The notes below the pieces were generated by a model, which saw only the letters and a list, made by a program, of their open reading frames with translations, searched no databases and was not told where the DNA came from. Of a stretch of 64,000 bases of DNA, positions 1-6,056 are shown piece by piece (positions within the stretch are counted from its first letter, which is position 1; each line of letters starts with the position of its first letter). A program made the position numbers and the translations under genes. The stretch spans positions 558,001 through 622,000 of the forward strand of contig NZ_BNCI01000001.1 of the NCBI RefSeq assembly GCF_014656395.1, read 5' to 3'. The DNA comes from Kordiimonas sediminis (GTDB lineage Bacteria; Pseudomonadota; Alphaproteobacteria; Sphingomonadales; Kordiimonadaceae).

Positions 1-398
1 ACATTCCAGATTGAAGTGGATATTGACGGCGCGTTTTGGCTGCCTGCCACGATCTGATCTGCTATAACCGGATGGCGCGAGTATTTGAAGGATTTGGAGT
101 TTTGGCTGCCTGCCACGATCTGATCTGCTATAACCCCGATCGGCTGTAGGCCGAGCGGTGAACAGTTTTGGCTGCCTGCCACGATCTGATCTGCTATAAC
201 GCCCTTGTTTTGCAGTGTGACGCGACCGAAGTTTTGGCTGCCTGCCACGATCTGATCTGCTATAACCTTTGCATACTTGTGCCGACACATAGACTTGTTT
301 TGGCTGCCTGCCACGATCTGATCTGCTATAACCAGATCGGCCAAGGATGCTTCGGAAAAGTCGTTTTGGCTGCCTGCCACGATCTGATCTGCTATAAT
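1..398 (+). CRISPR. Type II-C CRISPR array, right end (six full repeats)
   Basis: Six 36-bp repeats lie at 33-68, 99-134, 165-200, 231-266, 297-332 and 363-398, separated by five different spacers of exactly 30 bp (69-98, 135-164, 201-230, 267-296, 333-362). Bases 1-2 are the last two bases of a further repeat and 3-32 another 30-bp spacer, so the array continues past the left edge. Repeats begin GTTTTGGCTGCC and end CTGCTATAAC. The first five are identical; the last ends in T instead of C, which marks the array boundary. The plus strand is taken as the crRNA strand because the anti-repeat of the tracrRNA at 3619-3640 is complementary to it. The array is convergent with cas9, whose stop codon lies 43 bp away. 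Spacer targets cannot be assigned from sequence alone. Confidence 0.98.
390..398 (+). promoter_or_regulatory. Extended -10 element at the end of the terminal CRISPR repeat
   Basis: The terminal repeat ends TGCTATAAT, a perfect extended -10 (TGn-TATAAT). The other repeats end TGCTATAAC, one base off. In Neisseria type II-C arrays each repeat carries such a promoter and each crRNA has its own start in the spacer. By analogy every repeat here could start transcription about 7 nt into the next spacer. The terminal copy would fire into the cas9 3' end on the antisense strand. No convincing -35 is present, as is usual for extended -10 promoters. Confidence 0.5.
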
Positions 399-441
399 GA
401 AATATCTAGGATGCGTCGTTCCAATGAAATGTCCCTTGTCT

Positions 442-3400
442 TTATGTCAGTTTAATCGGGCCGCGATCCAGTATTTTGCCTGTTCGGGACACTGAAATTT
501 TACGTAATCCTTCTTTCATGATGGTCCCCGCTGATTTTTGCAGTGGTTTGTATTGCAATTGCGTATCTTTTGTTCTTGACCTTTCACGAATATTCCCCGC
601 TTCGTTATGATCTACCATAACGATTGTTTGGCCCGATAGCTGTTGCACTCTCAGGATGCGGCGTTCTGTGCCTTCCCCTGTTGCGACCATGTCATTAATG
701 TGGAGCCGCATCAGTTTTTTGGCTGTGGGATGGTCGCGCTTTATCTCCGACGTCCAGTCTTTCTGGTGGGCATTATAGCGTGTGACTGTCTCGCCCTTGG
801 TTTTCCCGTTCGGCAGCAGCCAGATATCCATGAAGGCGTTACCGTCTGTCTTATAGGCTTTATAGGGTTTCCCGCCTTTATCCCTGATCAGTGCGAGCGA
901 CCCTGCGGACAGGGTTTCGTAAATGCGCACTGACCGTATATTGAGATCGGCAGAGCATCCTAAGCAGAATTGTTGCCATTTTTGTTTTTCGCTTACTGCA
1001 CCCTCTGCATAGCTTTCCCAGAATGTTTTTAACTTTTGTTTCAGGCCAGGATTTCTAATTTTATCAAGCTCCCCCGGTCCTGACATGCTGTCTAATGGCT
1101 TTCTGTATACCAGCGTGTACATGCCTTTTGCGTCAGGGCCATCAACAATGCCGTAAGCTGTATCATTGTGCAGGGCGCCGGTTGTCGTACCTTTTGCGGG
1201 TTTCGCATGGTTTGGTTTAAAGTGCACAGTCGAACTACGCACGAGGCTGGCAAGCTCCTCGCGGAAACCTTCCCACGGTACAGGCATATCTGCAATCAGG
1301 CGGTCTGTATCTTCTGCACGGTGACTGGCTGTGGCTACTTTTTGCAGGATAGAGCGCGTAGTAAGACCAACGACAGCCGCATCGATCATATGGTGACGAT
1401 GATCCAGCCTGTCCTTTATGTTGCTATCGTTCAGTATATTGTTTAACCCCCATTTTCCGCGAAGAAGGGCGGTCAGATGGCCGGGAGAAACAGTTATCTT
1501 GTCTGGATGTACCACGGTTGTTAGATATTCCCGCACCATTCGTGATAGATAGCGGGTTTCATTAAGCTGGCGGGAAAGAAAGTCGCCTTTAGCTTCGAAT
1601 TGCTGCCATGCATCAGGGGCAAAGCGCCATGCCTTGGCCGGGATGCAGTCCTGTACACGGGCTATCATTGCCTGATAGGCGTCAACGGACTTTGACTGCA
1701 TGAACCACTCGGCCGGCGTTCTGCGGCCTTTTTCCCTGTTGGCATCGCGCATAACCAGGACCTTGTTATTGCGCAAGTCGTCAAGGGATTTGGAGAATGG
1801 CAGCAGGTGTTCTATTTCTGTGGCATCACTTAATACCATTTCTATATTAAGGGGCGTACCTGTGAAGGGGCATTCAGCAATGCCCGTAGCGTTTTTCTGT
1901 TCATGCCACAACTGCATCTTTCGCAAATTATGAGGGGAAAAGGGAACGCCCGCAGTTTCCATTTGTTCTTTCAATAGCAGATTTAGATCCTGATTTTTTT
2001 TGTTCTGCTTCTCGATTTCTTTTTTATCGTCCTGCGATCGTTTTAAGTCACGCGCCAGTTCAATTGCCACCTCTGAAGGTTTTCCGTGAAGGTCCGTAAT
2101 TTCATTGAACAGGCGCCGTATTTGGCCAAGGGCTATATGAACGGTGGGATTTGCGAGACGGCCATAGCGTCCTACGGGGTCGGTATTACCATCTTTTGTA
2201 GAGTCTGCCCCCAGCACACTTCGCGGAAGCGCTGCGCCGTAATACGGCAGGGCGACAGCAGAGCCATCATGCTGCAATTGGCTGTGGCTGTCGTAGCCGA
2301 TTTCTTTTACAGCATCGGACAGGTTCAATCCCTGGTCCTGTATGACCTCAACCAGTGCAGACAGTATAGAAAGCGAAAAACTGGCCGTGCCGGCGGGTAG
2401 TGGACTTGTGGTAATTCTCTCTGCGGTGGATTTGTCAGCGATGCCATTGTCTTGCAGCCAGGATATCAGTGCTTCCTCATTTTCCTCATGCAAAAGCTTG
2501 GTGACAATTTCATCCTGCTTAGCAAGGGACAAATTTCTCCACTCCTTGCCCCAGCGGTTTTTGTTGGCCATGGAGTAGGCTGTCAGGTCGCCATCCAGTT
2601 TACTGCGGCTAGTTCCTTCCAAATTGAAATGTGTTCCGGCAGGTAAGTCGAGTAGTAATCGCATACGGTCGAACGGCAGATCTTTTCTGTTGAGCAGTTC
2701 ATAATACATTTTATAGCGTTGTGACTGATCAAGAAGTTGTTGTGGCTCACCGGGGCGTGCAAACCGCAGATTAGCGAGGTCCTGCAGAATGCGAAACCGT
2801 TGATAGGTTGGCATTGCCTTGTAGGCGCGAGGCAGATTAGGGTTCAGGGTGCATTTCCCAATCTCTACAGGTTTTAGTAGTCGCTGGTAGAGAATCGTAT
2901 CAATGATTGATTGCCAGTCTTTTTCAGTTATGTCCGGATGATATTCAGCCTGCGCTGCCATGATGACGCCGAGTTCCTGTTCAATCATGGAACGATCCGG
3001 GTACAGGCCGTTACCCAAACGCGCCTTGATGCTTCTGCCACTTTTGTGTCGGCGGTTATTCTTTCTAAGGTGAAGAAACTCGCCCAGAGTTCTGGCAGGT
3101 GATTGATCAATGCGCTTTTGTAACAGGTTGATATCCTGTTTCATTTTGCCTTTGTCATCAGCTTTGTCAGTTTTTCTGTTACTTTTAAAGCCGCGCCGGT
3201 CGTGGAAAGACCACAAGGCTCGTCCCAGTTCAAAGGGTGTGACTTGCCGATCAAGAACCTTTGCTCGTAAATACCAGGGATCAAGCTTGAAAATGGCGTC
3301 ACGTTCTTCTGACTGTGTCGGTAGCAGGCCCAAATCTGTTAGAAGGTTATCTAAACGCCTTCTGCGGCGTAGGCCACGATCGCGGTTACGGCGTGGACCT

Positions 3401-3558
3401 CGTTTTTCCCGACGCTTGGTTGCATTTGATGTTTTGTCTTTTGGATTGCGTCCATCTGGAAAAATCAACGTACCGCCATCAACGAAACTGTGATTCTCAG
3501 TATCAATTAGAATCCAGCCAATACTGTTTGTGCCAACATCCAGCCCTAATCTGTGCAT
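442..3558 (-). CDS. cas9: Cas9, type II-C RNA-guided endonuclease (1038 aa)
   Basis: Effector nuclease that cuts DNA matched by a crRNA:tracrRNA pair. RuvC-I is at the N-terminus (GLDVGTNSIGW, catalytic Asp7), followed by an arginine-rich bridge helix (about residues 48-70), an alpha-helical recognition lobe, RuvC-II (VAIELARD, Glu500), the HNH domain (EIEHLLPF with His584; Asn598 and Asn607), RuvC-III (DHRHHMIDA, His723 and Asp726) and a C-terminal PAM-interacting region. All catalytic residues are present, so it should be active. At 1038 residues it has the size of compact II-C enzymes; the RuvC-III stretch resembles Parvibaculum Cas9 as I recall it. The start is set by an AGGGGGAG ribosome site 8 nt upstream. 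The tracrRNA gene is divergent and the array lies downstream. No cas1, cas2 or csn2 is seen in this window. The promoter probably overlaps that of the tracrRNA. Confidence 0.97.
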   Translation of the reverse strand: MHRLGLDVGTNSIGWILIDTENHSFVDGGTLIFPDGRNPKDKTSNATKRREKRGPRRNRDRGLRRRRRLDNLLTDLGLLPTQSEERDAIFKLDPWYLRAKVLDRQVTPFELGRALWSFHDRRGFKSNRKTDKADDKGKMKQDINLLQKRIDQSPARTLGEFLHLRKNNRRHKSGRSIKARLGNGLYPDRSMIEQELGVIMAAQAEYHPDITEKDWQSIIDTILYQRLLKPVEIGKCTLNPNLPRAYKAMPTYQRFRILQDLANLRFARPGEPQQLLDQSQRYKMYYELLNRKDLPFDRMRLLLDLPAGTHFNLEGTSRSKLDGDLTAYSMANKNRWGKEWRNLSLAKQDEIVTKLLHEENEEALISWLQDNGIADKSTAERITTSPLPAGTASFSLSILSALVEVIQDQGLNLSDAVKEIGYDSHSQLQHDGSAVALPYYGAALPRSVLGADSTKDGNTDPVGRYGRLANPTVHIALGQIRRLFNEITDLHGKPSEVAIELARDLKRSQDDKKEIEKQNKKNQDLNLLLKEQMETAGVPFSPHNLRKMQLWHEQKNATGIAECPFTGTPLNIEMVLSDATEIEHLLPFSKSLDDLRNNKVLVMRDANREKGRRTPAEWFMQSKSVDAYQAMIARVQDCIPAKAWRFAPDAWQQFEAKGDFLSRQLNETRYLSRMVREYLTTVVHPDKITVSPGHLTALLRGKWGLNNILNDSNIKDRLDHRHHMIDAAVVGLTTRSILQKVATASHRAEDTDRLIADMPVPWEGFREELASLVRSSTVHFKPNHAKPAKGTTTGALHNDTAYGIVDGPDAKGMYTLVYRKPLDSMSGPGELDKIRNPGLKQKLKTFWESYAEGAVSEKQKWQQFCLGCSADLNIRSVRIYETLSAGSLALIRDKGGKPYKAYKTDGNAFMDIWLLPNGKTKGETVTRYNAHQKDWTSEIKRDHPTAKKLMRLHINDMVATGEGTERRILRVQQLSGQTIVMVDHNEAGNIRERSRTKDTQLQYKPLQKSAGTIMKEGLRKISVSRTGKILDRGPIKLT

Positions 3559-3586
3559 AATTCACTCCCCCTCAAATAGATATTGC

Positions 3587-3617
3587 TATACTAATCAGGG
3601 AGTGCTAGATATGTAAA
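3587..3617 (-). promoter_or_regulatory. Candidate cas9 promoter, overlapping the tracrRNA promoter
   Basis: On the minus strand TTTACA (3617-3612, -35) and TAGTAT (3593-3588, -10) are separated by 18 bp, giving a cas9 start near 3581 and a leader of about 22 nt. On the plus strand the extended -10 TGCTATACT (3584-3592) would start the tracrRNA near 3599. The two -10 hexamers occupy the same bases in opposite directions, so polymerase should be able to load only one at a time. GGGAGTG occurs in inverted orientation at both ends of the region (3563-3569 and 3598-3604). This is predicted from consensus only. Confidence 0.5.
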
Positions 3618-3722
3618 CAGCAGATCAGATTGTGGCTGGCTTTGGTTTTTTCCAGTCAACAACAAGTTGAGCCTTCGGGCAAGATACACCAGATTGAAAG
3701 GCGGTGCTCAGGCCCGCCTTTT
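3599..3722 (+). ncRNA. tracrRNA for the type II-C system
   Basis: Bases 3619-3640 are the anti-repeat. They pair with repeat nucleotides 31 down to 10 with 12 Watson-Crick pairs, one G-U, five more pairs, one mismatch and three more pairs. Downstream come a small hairpin (TCAAC at 3656-3660 with GTTGA at 3666-3670), a GCC-TTCG-GGC tetraloop hairpin (3671-3680) and an intrinsic terminator (3697-3722). The start near 3599 follows from an extended -10, TGCTATACT, at 3584-3592; a second possible -10 lies at 3606-3611. It is divergent from cas9, 41 bp from its start codon. The repeat bases closest to the guide (1-9) pair poorly in this orientation, which is unusual; the exact 5' end and the lower stem are therefore uncertain. 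Confidence 0.88.
3697..3722 (+). terminator. Intrinsic terminator of the tracrRNA
   Basis: AAAGGCGG (3697-3704) pairs perfectly with CCGCCTTT (3714-3721) around a 9-nt loop, and the stem runs into a short T stretch (TTTT, 3719-3722). It forms the 3' end of the tracrRNA. Confidence 0.85.
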
Positions 3723-3727
3723 CCCAT

Positions 3728-3826
3728 TTATACAATAAAAATTATCGTTGAATTATGGCAATCCTTCCCGGTGCGCCACTTACGGTCAGAAAAACGTACC
3801 GGACCCTTCTTTCCAAACCCAATCAT
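3728..3826 (-). CDS. Possible 32-residue protein, unknown
   Basis: An open frame of 32 codons that begins MIGFGKKGPVRF and ends IIFIV. It starts 14 bp after the stop of the 46-residue gene on the same strand and ends just before the tracrRNA terminator. No good ribosome binding site precedes the ATG. It is listed only because it continues a tight string of small co-directional frames; chance is the main alternative. Confidence 0.2.
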   Translation of the reverse strand: MIGFGKKGPVRFSDRKWRTGKDCHNSTIIFIV

Positions 3827-3839
3827 GCCATTTGCCGCT

Positions 3840-3980
3840 TTAGGCCAGCACAGTCGAACCGGCGGGTGCCGATGCATCTACATCATTTACGATCAAGCTG
3901 CGCATTTCATTGAGAAAGTCTATGCCCGTGTTGGTGGAATTCCTAATCTGTTCAATCGCACCTTCAAGTGTTAGGGCCAT
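3840..3980 (-). CDS. Small unknown protein (46 aa)
   Basis: The 46-residue product begins MALTLEGAIEQIRNS and ends in a short Ala/Gly/Ser-rich tail. The N-terminal half reads as an amphipathic helix; there is no signal peptide or membrane segment. The chosen ATG lies 4 bp after the stop codon of the 160-residue gene upstream and is preceded by GAAGGTGAAGGA at a normal distance. A start further upstream would overlap the neighbouring gene and has no better site. Tight spacing indicates co-translation with the upstream gene. The family is not recognised; a partner protein of the upstream product is an inference from position only. Confidence 0.5.
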   Translation of the reverse strand: MALTLEGAIEQIRNSTNTGIDFLNEMRSLIVNDVDASAPAGSTVLA

Positions 3981-3984
3981 GATA

Positions 3985-4467
3985 TTATCCTTCACCTTCT
4001 TGCCATTTTGATGCAAAAGGCCAAAACGTGACAATATGTTGTTGATATTGGCATCTTTCAAACAGTTCAGGGTACGTTGTCTTATCGATTGTATTTAATG
4101 CCAGAACTGCTTCTTCCATTATTTTCAAACTTTCCTTGCGGCTGTACCCTTGGATTTGCGGTGTCCTTAGAGGTGGCAGATATTCATCGCCGTCTTTTCT
4201 TCCCCGCTTTCCGACAATACGAAATTCAACGATATGTGTCTTATCCGCTGGATAAATTGATCTTTCTTCATCCGTCATGATCCGGGCAAATTTGCTCACT
4301 ACCTTAAACCCACCCCCCAAGCTGTCACATTCTTTGTTCTTATCTCTGCATTGGCCAGTTCTGTGGAAAAAATATGTAGAAGTATCCATATGACCACTAT
4401 AGAAGCACAGTTCCAAATCTCTCTTTGGGTCTATTAGGCGGCCACCAGTAACTTGTTGAAACGCCAT
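3985..4467 (-). CDS. Unknown protein (160 aa), second-largest gene beside the CRISPR locus
   Basis: Not recognised. The product begins MAFQQVTGGRLIDPKRD, has cysteines in YFFHRTGQCRDKNKECD, a basic beta-rich middle (VEFRIVGKRGRKDGDEY) and an acidic-amphipathic C-terminal half ending in EGEG. No signal peptide or membrane span is visible, so it should be cytoplasmic. The start is ATG at 4467 with GGGGGAG upstream; GTG at 4470 is equally possible. Its ATG shares one base with the TGA of a tiny upstream frame, and the 46-residue gene follows 4 bp downstream, so these look like one transcript. It is convergent with the tracrRNA gene. Nothing links it functionally to Cas9 except position. Confidence 0.6.
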   Translation of the reverse strand: MAFQQVTGGRLIDPKRDLELCFYSGHMDTSTYFFHRTGQCRDKNKECDSLGGGFKVVSKFARIMTDEERSIYPADKTHIVEFRIVGKRGRKDGDEYLPPLRTPQIQGYSRKESLKIMEEAVLALNTIDKTTYPELFERCQYQQHIVTFWPFASKWQEGEG

Positions 4468-4529
4468 CACACTTCTCCCCCAATCACAGTCACAGTCTTT
4501 TCACCCCTGCGCACATCAGTTTTAATCAT
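4467..4529 (-). CDS. Possible 20-residue leader or small protein
   Basis: Frame of 20 codons beginning MIKTDVRRGEK, stopping in TGA that shares its A with the ATG of the 160-residue gene. Its ATG overlaps the last 8 bases of the preceding 23-codon frame. It could start 12 codons earlier at an ATG at 4565. The arrangement suggests translational coupling rather than an independent function; it may be a leader peptide or the remnant of a larger gene. Confidence 0.3.
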   Translation of the reverse strand: MIKTDVRRGEKTVTVIGGEV

Positions 4530-4593
4530 GTTCAGTTTTTGCCCCTTCAGGGGGCCCGTCATCATGTCGGTCAGGCAGGTTTGCGCTAGCCAT
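4522..4593 (-). CDS. Possible 23-residue small protein, first frame of the mini-operon
   Basis: Frame of 23 codons beginning MASANLPDRHDDG, rich in charged residues and Pro/Gly. AAGGA lies 5 nt before the ATG, which is a good ribosome site. It overlaps the next frame by 8 bp. A promoter-like pair lies just upstream. No relative is recognised; it may be expressed only as a leader for the genes that follow. Confidence 0.3.
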   Translation of the reverse strand: MASANLPDRHDDGPPEGAKTEHD

Positions 4594-4619
4594 TCTGGTC
4601 CTTATAATGTCTTAGAGTC

Positions 4620-4648
4620 ATAATCTTTCTCGACCCCTGACCAATCAA
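4620..4648 (-). promoter_or_regulatory. Candidate promoter for the small-gene string
   Basis: Minus strand TTGATT (4648-4643) and GATTAT (4625-4620) are spaced by 17 bp, each 4 of 6 to the sigma70 consensus. Transcription would start about 20 nt before the first small frame. The rest of 4594-4796 shows no other gene. Confidence 0.35.
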
Positions 4649-4796
4649 AAAGCACCCTCAACCTTTAATTTAAGACTAGTTAATACATCTAAGGCGAGAA
4701 TTTTCCCTTAGTTATCCAAGATCTGTCAAATACTTATTTGCCGTGGCCCAGACAGGTTTTCTTAAAACCCCATATCAAACCACAGGGCTGTATCTT

Positions 4797-5768
4797 CTAG
4801 CGACCTGAGCCACCATCAGGGTCTGAGACAGTTGACCGGTAGATCATCGTGACCAGATACTGGCTATTGGCGTCAAAGTCAGCATACTCAGATCGGTATT
4901 TTGGCCCCAGTGCAGTCACCACATCCCTAGTGACTTCCTCAGGGCTTTTACTGTTTGCTTTGCCGTTCATCACTAATTTTACGACGTCGCGCAATAACTC
5001 ACTATCACGAATAACGGATCTGGTGGTTGTTGGCTGGCCGTGTCCGGGCAAAATAATCGCGGGGTTTAATGCCGTTAGGGCCTGCAAACTCTCTATCAAG
5101 GCTGTCAGGTTTCCGTGGTGTGTCATGATCGGCAAATAGTCAGAGCTAACGACATCCCCGCCCAAAACCACATTGGGTCCAGGCAGATATACCAATATAT
5201 CGCCGGGAGAATGACCGTCATTTGAGAAAATGAACGCAGCCTCCAAGTCCCCAAAGAGGCGTTTTTCACCATGGTTTATTATAATGCCCGGCAAAGAAAG
5301 GCGCGGTGTGCCTGTGGCCCCCTCTGTCATCTGCGCGAAGGCTTTGACATCCAGCGGCCCGTCATTTTTCATTGTATCAATCGCCTGCGGTGAAGAAAGG
5401 ATCTCAGCGCCCAAATCTGCAAAGGCGGCATTGCCCAACCAGTGATCAGCATGACTATGAGAATTTATCACCCACCGTATTGGTTTGTCCGTTATGGTCT
5501 GTACAGCCCCGATGATTGCTTTCCCAATTTTCTCGGATGAGCCTGTGTCAAACACCAGCACGCCTGTGTCTGTCACAACAAAATAGCTATTTGAATTCCA
5601 CCCCTGATTTTCTACCGTTGGTCTGCCGTAGGACGGTGAAATAATACTGTAAATACCATCAGTGATATGCACAGGCTTAAAGGATAAATCGGAATCCGAT
5701 GCCCAAACGCTCCCTGCTGTAAAGGTTTGGAGACTGATACAAAGGGCAGCCAGTATGATTTTGTTCAA
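4797..5768 (-). CDS. Secreted metallo-beta-lactamase-fold hydrolase
   Basis: Periplasmic zinc hydrolase of the MBL superfamily, 323 residues. An N-terminal signal peptide ends near VWA-SD (residue 23). The zinc motif HSHADH is complete (His104, His106, Asp108, His109), and further ligands are His186 in DGHSPGD, Asp205 in GGDV and His243 in PGHGQP. The layout is like the SoxH or quinoprotein-relay type of MBL proteins rather than a classical antibiotic-degrading enzyme. The substrate cannot be told from sequence. It stands alone on the minus strand, divergent from a TonB receptor gene, with which it shares a 288-bp promoter region. Confidence 0.85.
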   Translation of the reverse strand: MNKIILAALCISLQTFTAGSVWASDSDLSFKPVHITDGIYSIISPSYGRPTVENQGWNSNSYFVVTDTGVLVFDTGSSEKIGKAIIGAVQTITDKPIRWVINSHSHADHWLGNAAFADLGAEILSSPQAIDTMKNDGPLDVKAFAQMTEGATGTPRLSLPGIIINHGEKRLFGDLEAAFIFSNDGHSPGDILVYLPGPNVVLGGDVVSSDYLPIMTHHGNLTALIESLQALTALNPAIILPGHGQPTTTRSVIRDSELLRDVVKLVMNGKANSKSPEEVTRDVVTALGPKYRSEYADFDANSQYLVTMIYRSTVSDPDGGSGR

Positions 5769-6013
5769 TGTAAAGTCCTTTAACAGATGGCTAGTACGTG
5801 CGGTGCGCTCGTAACAAAAAGCCGAACACGCTTAAATAGATTTGAGATGGGGTGAGCCTTGGCAGGGACCAACGGAAAAGTACAACCATACCCTGAAATG
5901 ACTATCGCATTGTGTCAGGAATACCACACCTGCAAATAATACAGCCTTAATGTCAGACAACCCCCCATAAACGATTGTATCAGTCTGTAACTTTTGATCT
6001 AGTACGCGTGGCA

Positions 6014-6039
6014 CTAAATTTAACGCGTTAACAATTTAG
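6014..6039. promoter_or_regulatory. Dyad-symmetric element before a TonB receptor gene
   Basis: CTAAATT (6014-6020) and AATTTAG (6033-6039) form perfect inverted arms around a 12-bp palindrome TTAACGCGTTAA (6020-6031), offset by one base. It sits directly before the ribosome site TAGGGAGGAA of the receptor gene. It could be a repressor operator or an RNA hairpin in the leader. Confidence 0.45.
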
Positions 6040-6056
6040 CTAGGGAGGAAATATTC

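Noticed and set aside
168-455. 95-codon open frame across the CRISPR array
   Set aside because: It is a repeat artefact: the same AACHDLICYN peptide recurs with each 36-bp repeat plus 30-bp spacer.
3563-3647. tracrRNA on the minus strand with crRNAs read in the opposite direction
   Set aside because: The minus strand has no terminator before the cas9 start and no good promoter, while the plus strand has both. Kept only as an alternative because the guide-proximal stem is weak.
4797-5768. Beta-lactam resistance enzyme
   Set aside because: The HSHADH motif shows only the MBL fold; the rest fits a general periplasmic hydrolase, so a resistance role is not supported.
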